Below, one piece after another: positions 1 through 8,967 of a DNA stretch of 64,000 bases. The stretch is from Osmia lignaria lignaria. Its lineage: Eukaryota > Arthropoda > Insecta > Hymenoptera > Megachilidae. Both the position numbers and the translations under genes were made by a program. Location: contig NW_027478166.1 of NCBI RefSeq assembly GCF_051020975.1, positions 1,117,501 to 1,181,500 on the forward strand, written 5' to 3'. Under the pieces are notes generated by a model, which saw only the letters and a program-made list of their open reading frames with translations, made no database searches and was not told the origin of the DNA. Each line of letters starts with the position of its first letter. Position 1 is the stretch's first letter.

Positions 1-270
1 CGCACCAACATAATAGGGATACAGAAACACCGTGGCCCCTTTCTTTGAGATAACTCTGCACTAGTGCGAGCCGCAAATGCCACTTCCAGCTTAGCTGTGC
101 AGAAGAAGAACAACAAGAAGAAGAAATATCTCGAAATATGTCCGTCAGGCCCCTTCCCTTGAGATAAATCTGCAAATATCTCGGAAACGAAGCGAGCTAT
201 GGCAAAATGTTAACAGACCTTTTTTGTAGAGAATTAAGTTTCCTACTTTTTATGTTCTATGATATTTTTT
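1..270 (+). repeat. Partial monomer at left edge (monomer 0)
   Basis: This is the right-hand 270 bases of a monomer, starting inside the CGCACCAACAT segment. It carries CATAGGGATAC, the palindrome GCACTAGTGC and GTTAACAGACC. The same combination is found in the monomer at 16052-16373, so the duplicated block that starts at 271 probably extends left of the window. Confidence 0.95.
58..67. repeat. Perfect palindrome GCACTAGTGC (middle variant R)
   Basis: Monomers with the R middle variant read GCACTAGTGCGAGCCGC and contain a 10-bp perfect palindrome. The alternative L and F variants read GCACTATTGCGAGCTG and lose perfect symmetry. The R variant is common and often sits on B-type heads, but it also occurs on A-type heads at 27-32 kb. 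Confidence 0.85.
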
Positions 271-272
271 GA

Positions 273-497
273 TCAGATGCGTAGTTCTCGAGATATATCA
301 AGATATTTAAAAGTTCCGAAGCCGCACCAACATAGTAGAGATACAGAAACACCGTGGCCCCTTTCTTTGAGATAACTCTGCACTATTGCGAGCTGTAAAT
401 GCCACTTCCAGCTTAGCTGTGCAGAAGAAGAACAACAAGAAGAAGAAATATCTCGAAATATGTCCGTCAGGCCCCTTCCCTTGAGATATATCTGCAA
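273..497 (-). other. Recurrent 74-codon antisense open frame, judged non-coding
   Basis: Most monomers are open in this antisense frame, here ending at the TGA within TGATCA. The predicted peptide starts near MQIYLKGRG, has a Ser/Cys-rich stretch encoded by the GAA tract, and ends ELRI or KLRF. I see no ribosome-binding or splice context, no domain and no matching family. C-type monomers break it by +1, nine monomers by -1, and the CTAGAG variant (for example near 8856, 9822, 11110, 24646 and 25612) by a stop. Subfamily-defining differences mostly change amino acids. It is listed only so that a reader is not misled by it. Confidence 0.85.
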
Positions 498-914
498 ATA
501 TCTCGGAAACGAAGCGAGCTATGGCAAAATGTTAAGAGAACTTTTTTGTAGAGAATTATGTTTCCTACAATTTATGTTCTATGATCTTTTTTGATCAGAA
601 GCGTAGTTTTCAAGATATATCGAGATATTTAAAAGTTCCGAAGCCGCACCAACATAATAGAGATACAGAAACACCGTGGCCCCTTTCTTTGAGATAACTC
701 TGCACTAGTGCGAGCCGCAAATGCCACTTCCAGCTTAGCTGTGCAGAAGAAGAACAACAAGAAGAAGAAATATCTCGAAATATGTCCGTCAGGCCCCTTG
801 CCTTGAGATAAATCTGCAAATATCTCGGAAACGAAGCGAGCTATGGCAAAATGTTAAGAGACCTTTTTTGTAGAGAATTATATTTCCTCCAATTTATGTT
901 CTATGATATTTTTT

Positions 915-1237
915 GATCAGAAGCGTAGTTCTCGAGATAGATCAAGATACTTAAAAGTTCCGAAGCCGCACCAAACATAATAGAGATACAGAAACACCGT
1001 GGCCCCTCTCTTTGAGATAACTCTGCACTATTGCGAGCTGCAAATGCCACTTCCAGCTTAGCTGTGCAGAAGAAGAACAACAAGAAGAAGAAATATCTCG
1101 AAATATGTCCGTCAGGCCCCTTCCCTTGAGATAAATCTGCAAATATCTCGGAAACGAAGCGAGCTATGGCAAAATGTTAACAGACCTTTTTTGTAGAGAA
1201 TTAAGTTTCCTACTTTTTATGTTCTATGATATTTTTT
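915..1237 (+). repeat. Representative C-type monomer (323 bp, CCAAACAT insertion)
   Basis: C-type combines GAAGCG with CTCGAGATAGATCAAG, ATACTTAAAAG, an extra A giving CCAAACAT, and usually CCTCTCTTTG. Nine monomers have all the head features: those starting at 915, 2848, 4457, 5424, 7035, 14119, 17018, 21205 and 23460. All nine are 323 bp and all lie left of 23.8 kb. The one at 7035 switches to another body type downstream of the head. A partial relative without the inserted A starts at 43971. The insertion splits the antisense reading frame into two overlapping shorter frames. Confidence 0.93.
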
Positions 1238-1242
1238 GATCA
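1237..1242. repeat. TGATCA palindrome at monomer landmark
   Basis: TGATCA occurs once per monomer at this position in almost all copies, so digestion at this site would give a 322-bp ladder. Exceptions that change the site include TGATCC (for example at 56528 and 57816), TGATCG (37550 and 38837) and TGGTCA (43970). Confidence 0.9.
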
Positions 1243-1318
1243 GATGCGTAGTTCTCGAGATATATCAAGATATTTAAAAGTTCCGAAGCCGCACCAACAT
1301 AATAGAGATACAGAAACA

Positions 1319-1349
1319 CCGTGGCCCCTTTCTTTGAGATAACTCTGCA
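1319..1349 (+). repeat. Internal sub-repeat, copy 1
   Basis: This segment runs from CCGTGGCCCC to AACTCTGCA. It aligns with copy 2 in the same monomer (1431-1463) with three mismatches and one 2-base gap over about 31 bases. Both copies are followed, at different distances, by GCGAGCT. It is present in every monomer; the coordinates given are for monomer 4. Confidence 0.85.
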
Positions 1350-1390
1350 CTATTGCGAGCTGGAAATGCCACTTCCAGTTTAGCTGTGCA

Positions 1391-1417
1391 GAAGAAGAAC
1401 AACAAGAAGAAGAAATA
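1391..1417 (+). repeat. GAA/CAA purine-rich tract
   Basis: This short tract is made of GAA and CAA triplets and is present in nearly every monomer. It contains two copies of AGAAGAAG separated by about 12-15 bases. It is the site of the 15-bp deletion seen in six monomers, consistent with slippage between the direct repeats. On the antisense strand it reads as a run of Ser and Cys codons, which explains the low-complexity peptide there. Confidence 0.85.
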
Positions 1418-1430
1418 TCTCGAAATATGT

Positions 1431-1463
1431 CCGTTAGGCCCCTTCCCTTGAGATAAATCTGCA
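1431..1463 (+). repeat. Internal sub-repeat, copy 2
   Basis: This segment runs from CCGTTAGGCCCC to AAATCTGCA and is the partner of 1319-1349, offset by 112-114 bases. The pair suggests that the 322-bp unit grew by internal duplication of a shorter ancestral unit. In Q-variant monomers this copy carries a cluster of six substitutions. Confidence 0.85.
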
Positions 1464-1587
1464 AATATCTCGGAAACGAAGCGAGCTATGGCAAAATGTT
1501 AAGAGACCTTTTTTGTAGAGAATTAAGTTTCCTACTTTTTATGTTCTATGATATTTTTTGATCAGAAGCGTAGTTTTCGAGATATAT

Positions 1588-1597
1588 CGAGATATTT
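1588..1597 (-). repeat. AAATATCTCG box, reverse copy (B-type only)
   Basis: CGAGATATTT is the exact reverse complement of AAATATCTCG. The same 10-mer occurs forward at 1735-1744 and 1785-1794 in this monomer. A-type monomers have CAAGATATTT here, so the reverse copy is imperfect in them. Confidence 0.8.
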
Positions 1598-1734
1598 AAA
1601 AGTTCCGAAGCCGCACCAACATAATAAAGATACAGAAACACCGTGGCCCCTTTCTTTGAGATAACTCTGCACTAGTGCGAGCCGCAAATGCCACTTCCAG
1701 CTTAGCTGTGCAGAAGAAGAACAACAAGAAGAAG

Positions 1735-1744
1735 AAATATCTCG
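1735..1744 (+). repeat. AAATATCTCG box, forward copy 1
   Basis: This is the first of two identical 10-mers exactly 50 bp apart in the monomer, conserved in A, B and C types. It could be a protein-binding box or a remnant of an older short repeat; the sequence alone does not decide. Confidence 0.75.
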
Positions 1745-1784
1745 AAATATGTCCGTCAGGCCAGTTCCTTTGAGCTGAATCTGC

Positions 1785-1794
1785 AAATATCTCG
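1785..1794 (+). repeat. AAATATCTCG box, forward copy 2
   Basis: This is the second forward copy, 50 bp after the first. A sub-lineage in 55-60 kb has AAATCTCTCG here (for example at 55146, 55790, 57078 and 59977), so this box is altered in a few monomers. Confidence 0.75.
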
Positions 1795-2203
1795 GAAACG
1801 AAGCGAGCTATGGCAAAATGTTAAGAGACGTTTTTTGTAGAGAATTATGTTTCCTACAATTTATGTTCTATGATATTTTTTGATCAGAAGCGTAGTTTTC
1901 GAGGTATATCGAGATATTTAAAAGTTCCGAAGCCGCACCAACATAATAGGGATACAGAAACACCGTGGCCCCTTTCTTTGAGATAACTCTGCACTAGTGC
2001 GAGCCGCAAATGCCACTTCCAGCTTAGCTGTGCAGAAGAAGAACAACAAGAAGAAGAAATATCTCGAAATATGTCCGTCAGGCCCCTTCCCTTGAGATAA
2101 ATCTGCAAATATCTCGGAAACAAAGCGAGCTATGGCAAAATGTTAACAGACCTTTTTTGTAGAGAATTAAGTTTCCTACTTTTTATGTTCTATGATATTT
2201 TTT

Positions 2204-3812
2204 GATCAGATGCGTAGTTTTCGAGATATATCGAGATATTTAAAAGTTCCGAAGCCGCACCAACATAATAGAGATACAGAAACACCGTGGCCCCTTTCTT
2301 TGAGATAACTCTGCACTAGTGCGAGCCGCAAATGCCACTTCCAGCTTAGCTGTGCAGAAGAAGAACAACAAGAAGAAGAAATATCTCGAAATATGTCCGT
2401 CAGGCCAGTTCCTTTGAGCTGAATCTGCAAATATCTCGGAAACGAAGCGAGCTATGGCAAAATGTTAAGAGACGTTTTTTGTAGAGAATTATGTTTCCTA
2501 CAATTTATGTTCTATGATATTTTTTGATCAGAAGCGTAGTTTTCGAGATATATCGAGATATTTAAAAGTTCCGAAGCCGCACCAACATAATAGGGATACA
2601 GAAACACCGTGGCCCCTTTCTTTGAGATAACTCTGCACTAGTGCGAGCCGCAAATGCCACTTCCAGCTTAGCTGTGCAGAAGAAGAACAACAAGAAGAAG
2701 AAATATCTCGAAATATGTCCGTCAGGCCACTTCCCTTGAGATAAATCTGCAAATATCTCGGAAACGAAGCGAGCTATGGCAAAATGTTAAGAGACGTTTT
2801 TTGTAGAGAATTATATTTCCTACAATTTATGTTCTATGATATTTTTTGATCAGAAGCGTAGTTCTCGAGATAGATCAAGATACTTAAAAGTTCCGAAGCC
2901 GCACCAAACATAATAGAGATACAGAAACACCGTGGCCCCTCTCTTTGAGATAACTCTGCACTATTGCGAGCGGCAAATGCCACTTCCAGCTTAGCTGTGC
3001 AGAAGAAGAACAACAAGAAGAAGAAATATCTCGAAATATGTCCGTCAGGCCCCTTCCCTTGAGATAAATCTGCAAATATCTCGGAAACGAAGCGAGCTAT
3101 GGCAAAATGTTAAGAGACCTTTTTTGTAGATAATTAAGTTTCCTACTTTTTATGTTCTATGATATTTTTCGATCAGAGGCGTAGTTCTCGAGATATATCA
3201 AGATATTTAAAAGTTCCGAAGCCGCACCAACATAATAGAGATACAGAAACACCGTGGCCCCTTTCTTTGAGATAACTCTGCACGATTGCGAGCTGGAAAT
3301 GCCACTTCCAGTTTAGCTGTGCAGAAGAAGAACAACAAGAAGAAGAAATATCTCGAAATATGTCCATCAGGACCCTTCCCTTGAGATAAATCTGCAAATA
3401 TCTCGGAAACGAAGCGAGCTATGGCAAAATGTTAAGAGACCTTTTTTGTAGAGAATTATGTTTCCTACAATTTATGTTCTGATACTTTTTGATCAGAAGC
3501 GTAGTTTTCGAGATATATCGAGATATTTAAAAGTTCCGAAGCCGCACCAACATAATAGAGATACAGAAACACCGTGGCCCCTTTCTTTGGGATAACTCTG
3601 CACTATTGCGAGCTGCAAATGCCACTTCCAGCTTAGCTGTGCCGAAGAAGAACAACAAGAAGAAGAAATATCTCGAAATATGTCCGTCAGGCCCCTTCCC
3701 TTGAGATAAATCTGCAAATATCTCGGAAACAAAGCGAGCTATGGCAAAATGTTAACAGACCTTTTTTGTAGAGAATTAAGTTTCCTACTTTTTATGTTCT
3801 ATGATATTTTTT
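2204..3812 (+). repeat. Five-monomer block (1609 bp), first of a tandem pair
   Basis: Monomers 7-11. Monomers 7, 8 and 9 are repeated as 12, 13 and 14, and monomer 10 shares its head (CAGAGGCG) with monomer 15. Diagnostic variants are a hybrid head GATGCGTAGTTTTCGAG, CCACTTCCC in the second monomer and GAGCGGCAAATG in the C-type third. The last monomer has a 320-bp predecessor (AT lost in TTCTGATACTT near 3479-3484). The block recurs a third time at 20561-21849. Confidence 0.88.
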
Positions 3813-5101
3813 GATCAGATGCGTAGTTTTCGAGATATATCGAGATATTTAAAAGTTCCGAAGCCGCACCAACATAATAGAGATACAGAAACACCGTGGC
3901 CCCTTTCTTTGAGATAACTCTGCACTAGTGCGAGCCGCAAATGCCACTTCCAGCTTAGCTGTGCAGAAGAAGAACAACAAGAAGAAGAAATATCTCGAAA
4001 TATGTCCGTCAGGCCAGTTCCTTTGAGCTGAATCTGCAAATATCTCGGAAACGAAGCGAGCTATGGCAAAATGTTAAGAGACGTTTTTTGTAGAGAATTA
4101 TGTTTCCTACAATTTATGTTCTATGATATTTTTTGATCAGAAGCGTAGTTTTCGAGATATATCGAGATATTTAAAAGTTCCGAAGCCGCACCAACATAAT
4201 AGGGATACAGAAACACCGTGGCCCCTTTCTTTGAGATAACTCTGCACTAGTGCGAGCCGCAAATGCCACGTCCAGCTTAGCTGTGCAGAAGAAGAACAAC
4301 AAGAAGAAGAAATATCTCGAAATATGTCCGTCAGGCCACTTCCCTTGAGATAAATCTGCAAATATCTCGGAAACGAAGCGAGCTATGGCAAAATGTTAAG
4401 AGACGTTTTTTGTAGAGAATTATATTTCCTACAATTTATGTTCTATGATATTTTTTGATCAGAAGCGTAGTTCTCGAGATAGATCAAGATACTTAAAAGT
4501 TCCGAAGCCGCACCAAACATAATAGAGATACAGAAACACCGTGGCCCCTCTCTTTGAGATAACTCTGCACTATTGCGAGCGGCAAATGCCACTTCCAGCT
4601 TAGCTGTGCAGAAGAAGAACAACAAGAAGAAGAAATATCTCGAAATATGTCCGTCAGGCCCCTTCCCTTGAGATAAATCTGCAAATATCTCGGAAACGAA
4701 GCGAGCTATGGCAAAATGTTAAGAGACCTTTTTTGTAGATAATTAAGTTTCCTACTTTTTATGTTCTATGATATTTTTCGATCAGAGGCGTAGTTCTCGA
4801 GATATATCAAGATATTTAAAAGTTCCGAAGCCGCACCAACATAATAGAGATACAGAAACACCGTGGCCCCTTTCTTTGAGATAACTCTGCACTATTGCGA
4901 GCTGCAAATGCCACTTCCAGCTTAGCTGTGCAGAAGAAGAACAACAAGAAGAAGAAATATCTCGAAATATGTCCGTCAGGCCCCTTCCCTTGAAATAAAT
5001 CTGCAAATATCTCGGAAACGAAGCGAGCTATGGCAAAATGTTAAGAGACCTTTTTTGTAGAGAATTACGTTTCCTACAATTTATGTTCTATGATATTTTT
5101 T
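3813..5101 (+). repeat. Second copy of the five-monomer block (four monomers)
   Basis: Monomers 12-15 follow monomers 7-10. Monomer 15 keeps the CAGAGGCG head but switches to an L-type body with CTTGAAATAAATC and an ATTACGTTTCC tail. That body and tail recur in the monomer at 22172, so monomer 15 is itself mosaic. Confidence 0.85.
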
Positions 5102-6712
5102 GATCAGAAGCGTAGTTTTCGAGATATATCGAGATATTTAAAAGTTCCGAAGCCGCACCAACATAATAGAGATACAGAAACACCGTGGCCCCTTTCTTTG
5201 AGATAACTCTGCACTAGTGCGAGCCGCAAATGCCACTTCCAGCTTAGCTGTGCAGAAGAAGAACAACAAGAAGAAGAAATATCTCGAAATATGTCCGTCA
5301 GGCCCCTTGCCTTGAGATAAATCTGCAAATATCTCGGAAACGAAGCGAGCTATGGCAAAATGTTAAGAGACCTTTTTTGTAGAGAATTATATTTCCTACA
5401 ATTTATGTTCTATGATATTTTTTGATCAGAAGCGTAGTTCTCGAGATAGATCAAGATACTTAAAAGTTCCGAAGCCGCACCAAACATAATAGAGATACAG
5501 AAACACCGTGGCCCCTCTCTTTGAGATAACTCTGCACTATTGCGAGCTGCAAATGCCACTTCCAGCTTAGCTGTGCAGAAGAAGAACAACAAGAAGAAGA
5601 AATATCTCGAAATATGTCCGTCAGGCCCCTTCCCTTGAGATAAATCTGCAAATATCTCGGAAACGAAGCGAGCTATCGCAAAATGTTAACAGACCTTTTT
5701 TGTAGAGAATTAAGTTTCCTACTTTTTATGTTCTATGATATTTTTTGATCAGATGCGTAGTTCTCGAGATATATCAAGATATTTAAAAGTTCCGAAGCCG
5801 CACCAACATAATAGAGATACAGAAACACCGTGGCCCCTTTCTTTGAGATAACTCTGCACTATTGCGAGCTGGAAATGCCACTTCCAGTTTAGCTGTGCAG
5901 AAGAAGAACAACAAGAAGAAGAAATATCTCGAACTATGTCCGTTAGGCCCCTTCCCTTGAGATAAATCTGCAAATATCTCGGAAACGAAGCGAGCTATGG
6001 CAAAATGTTAAGAGACCTTTTTTGTAGAGAATTAAGTTTCCTACTTTTTATGTTCTATGATATTTTTTGATCAGAAGCGTAGTTTTCGAGATATATCGAG
6101 ATATTTAAAAGTTCCGAAGCCGCACCAACATAATAAAGATACAGAAACACCGTGGCCCCTTTCTTTGAGATAACTCTGCACTAGTGCGAGCCGCAAATGC
6201 CACTTCCAGCTTAGCTGTGCAGAAGAAGAACAACAAGAAGAAGAAATATCTCGAAATATGTCCGTCAGGCCAGTTCCTTTGAGCTGAATCTGCAAATATC
6301 TCGGAAACGAAGCGAGCTATGGCAAAATGTTAAGAGACGTTTTTTGTAGAGAATTATGTTTCCTACAATTTATGTTCTATGATATTTTTTGATCAGAAGC
6401 GTAGTTTTCGAGGTATATCGAGATATTTAAAAGTTCCGAAGCCGCACCAACATAATAGGGATACAGAAACACCGTGGCCCCTTTCTTTGACATAACTCTG
6501 CACTAGTGCGAGCCGCAAATGCCACTTCCAGCTTAGCTGTGCAGAAGAAGAACAACAAGAAGAAGAAATATCTCGAAATATGTCCGTCAGGCCCCTTCCC
6601 TTGAGATAAATCTGCAAATATCTCGGAAACGAAGCGAGCTATGGCAAAATGTTAACAGACCTTTTTTGTAGAGAATTAAGTTTCCTACTTTTTATGTTCT
6701 ATGATATTTTTT
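5102..6712 (+). repeat. Five-monomer block repeating 593-2203
   Basis: Monomers 16-20 follow the order of monomers 2-6: CTTGCCTTG variant, C-type, F variant, Q variant, GAGGTATATC variant. The offset is 4509 bp. The F monomer here has a private CTCGAACTATG (near 5929), which reappears near 23966 in monomer 74 and ties this stretch to 23.1-24.1 kb. Confidence 0.87.
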
Positions 6713-7679
6713 GATCAGATGCGTAGTTCTCGAGATATATCAAGATATTTAAAAGTTCCGAAGCCGCACCAACATAGTAGAGATACAGAAACACCGTGGC
6801 CCCTTTCTTTGAGATAACTCTGCACTATTGCGAGCTGTAAATGCCACTTCCAGCTTAGCTGTGCAGAAGAAGAACAACAAGAAGAAGAAATATCTCGAAA
6901 TATGTCCGTCAGGCCAGTTCCTTTGAGCTGAATCTGCAAATATCTCGGAAACGAAGCGATCTATGGCAAAATGTTAAGAGACGTTTTTTGTAGAGAATTA
7001 TATTTCCTGCAATTTATGTTCTATGATATTTTTTGATCAGAAGCGTAGTTCTCGAGATAGATCAAGATACTTAAAAGTTCCGAAGCCGCACCAAACATAA
7101 TAGAGATACAGAAATACCGTGGCCCCTTTCTTTGAGATAACTCTGCACGATTGCGAGCTGGAAATGTCACTTCCAGTTTAGCTGTGCAGAAGAAGAACAA
7201 CAAGAAGAAGAAATATCTCGAAATATGTCCATCAGGACCCTTCCCTTGAGATAAATCTGCAAATATCTCGGAAACGAAGCGAGCTATGGCAAAATGTTAA
7301 GAGACCTTTTTTGTAGAGAATTATGTTTTCTACAATTTATGTTCTATGATATTTTTTGATCAGAAGCGTAGTTTTCGAGATATATCGAGATATTTAAAAG
7401 TTCCGAAGCCGCACCAACATAATAGAGATACAGAAACACCGTGGCCCCTTTCTTTGGGATAACTCTGCACTATTGCGAGCTGCAAATGCCACTTCCAGCT
7501 TAGCTGTGCCGAAGAAGAACAACAAGAAGAAGAAATATCTCGAAATATGTCCGTCAGGCCACTTCCCTTGAGATAAATCTGCAAATATCTCGGAAACGAA
7601 GCGAGCTATGGCAAAATGTTAAGAGACCTTTTTTATAGAGAATTAAGTTTCCTACTTTTTATGTTCGATGATATTTTTT
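6713..7679 (+). repeat. Three mosaic monomers (21-23)
   Basis: Monomer 21 starts like monomer 1 (CATAGTAG, GCTGTAAATG) but ends with the Q variant. Monomer 22 has a C-type head with CCAAACAT, then the CACGATTGCG and CCATCAGGACCC body otherwise seen in the monomers at 3171 and 21528. Monomer 23 carries TTTGGGATAAC and GTGCCGAAG like the monomer at 3491. All three look like recombination products. Confidence 0.8.
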
Positions 7680-8967
7680 GATCAGATGCGTAGTTCTCGA
7701 GATATATCAAGATATTTAAAAGTTCCGAAGCCGCACCAACATAATAGAGATACAGAAACACCGTGGCCCCTTTCTTTGAGATAACTCTGCACTATTGCGA
7801 GCTGGAAATGCTACTTCCAGCTTAGCTGTGCAGAAGAAGAACAACAAGAAGAAGAAATATCTCGAAATATGTCCGTCAGGCCCCTTCCCTTGAGATATAT
7901 CTGCAAATATCTCGGAAACGAAGCGAGCTATGGCAAAATGTTAAGAGACCTTTTTTGTAGAGAATTATGTTTCCTACAATTTATGTTCTATGATATTTTT
8001 TGATCAGAAGCGTAGTTTTCGAGATATATCGAGATATTTAAAAGTTCCGAAGCCGCACCAACATAATAGAGATACAGAAACACCGTGGCCCCTTTCTTTG
8101 AGATAACTCTGCACTATTGCGAGCTGCAAATGCCACTTCCAGCTTAGCTGTGCAGAAGAAGAACAACAAGAAGAAGAAATATCTCGAAATATGTCCGTCA
8201 GGCCCCTTCCCTTGAGATATATCTGCAAATATCTCGGAAACGAAGCGAGCTATGGCAAAATGTTAAGAAACCTTTTTTGTAGAGAATGATGTTTCCTACA
8301 ATTTATGTTCTATGATATTTTTTGATCAGAAGCGTAGTTTTCGAGATATATCGAGATATTTAAAAGTTCCGAAGCCGCACCAACATAATAGAGATACAGA
8401 AACACCGTGGCCCCTTTCTTTGAGATAACTCTGCACTAGTGCGAGCCGCAAATGCCACTTCCAGCTTAGCTGTGTAGAAGAAGAACAACAAGAAGAAGAA
8501 ATATCTCGAAATATGTCCGTCAGGCCCCTTCCCTTGAGATAAATCTGCAAATATCTCGGAAACGAAGAGGGCTATGGCAAAATGTTAAGAGACCTTTTTT
8601 GTAGAGAATTATGTTTCCTACTTTTTATGTTCCATGATATTTTTTGATCAGATGCGTAGTTCTCGAGATATATCAAGATATTTAAAAGTTCCGAAGCCGC
8701 ACCAACATAATAGAGATACAGAAACACCGTGGCCCCTTTCTTTGAGATAACTCTGCACTATTGCGAGCTGGAAATGCCACTTCCAGTTTAGCTGTGCAGA
8801 AGAAGAACAACAAGAAGAAGAAATATCTCGAAATATGTCCGTCAGGCCCCTTCCCTAGAGATAAATCTGCAAATATCTCGGAAACGAAGCGAGCTATGGC
8901 AAAATGTTAAGAGACCTTTTTTGTAGAGAATTAAGTTTCCTACTTTTTATGTTCTATGATATTTTTT
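7680..8967 (+). repeat. Four-monomer block (1288 bp), copy 1 of a 4/3/4 series
   Basis: Order: A-type with GCTACTTCC, B-type with L middle and the tail GAATGATG, B-type with R middle and GAAGAGGGC, A-type with F middle and CTAGAG. The same four recur in order at 9934-11221. Confidence 0.9.
7800..7822 (+). repeat. Inverted repeat with 8-bp stem and 7-base loop
   Basis: AGCTGGAA is followed by the loop ATGCTAC and then TTCCAGCT, a perfect stem. Monomers starting at 7680, 8968, 9934, 21850 and 24749 share this form. The F middle variant (for example 1360-1378) has a 6-bp perfect stem, and the L variant has a mismatched stem. A transcript of either strand could fold here; no function is implied. 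Confidence 0.75.

Larger units (their letters stand above)
1238..1559 (+). repeat. Representative A-type monomer (322 bp) with internal anatomy
   Basis: The order of parts from the left is as follows. GATC is the right part of the TGATCA palindrome (1237-1242). CTCGAG lies at 1254-1259. An AT-rich AGATATTT stretch lies at 1268-1275. A 31-base element (1319-1349) is followed by an inverted repeat (1360-1378). A GAA/CAA purine-rich tract lies at 1391-1417. A second copy of the 31-base element lies at 1431-1463. The monomer ends in a GCGAGCTATGG segment and a T-rich tail with ACTTTTTATG. A-type is defined by GATGCG, CTCGAGATATATCAAG and, usually, the preceding tail AAGTTTCCTACTTTTT. The phase of the true ancestral unit is unknown; GATC is used only as a landmark. 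Confidence 0.95.
271..2203 (+). repeat. Six-monomer block, left copy of a 16-kb-spaced duplication
   Basis: Monomers 1-6 match monomers 51-56 (16374-18306) in order. Shared private variants include CATAGTAG with GCTGTAAATG in the first monomer, TATGATCTTTTTT and TTTTCAAGAT at the first junction, CTTGCCTTG in the second, a C-type third, the F variant fourth, the Q variant fifth and GAGGTATATC sixth. The offset is 16103 bp, about 50 monomers. Confidence 0.9.

Noticed and set aside
215..270. T-runs (TTTTTT at about 220 and 265) as RNA polymerase III or bacterial terminators
   Set aside because: There is no transcription unit upstream and no GC-rich hairpin. The T-runs are fixed parts of the monomer.
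1391..1417. Ser/Cys-rich peptide segment resembling a small cysteine-rich protein
   Set aside because: The Ser/Cys run is the antisense reading of the GAA/CAA tract and is low complexity. There is no cysteine spacing pattern or signal sequence.
1461..1485. CENP-B box on the antisense strand (CTTCGTTTCCGAGATAT)
   Set aside because: Only the TTCG part of the required core matches. The central A and the CGGG are missing. The TTTTCGAGATATATCGAG head also fails at CGGG.
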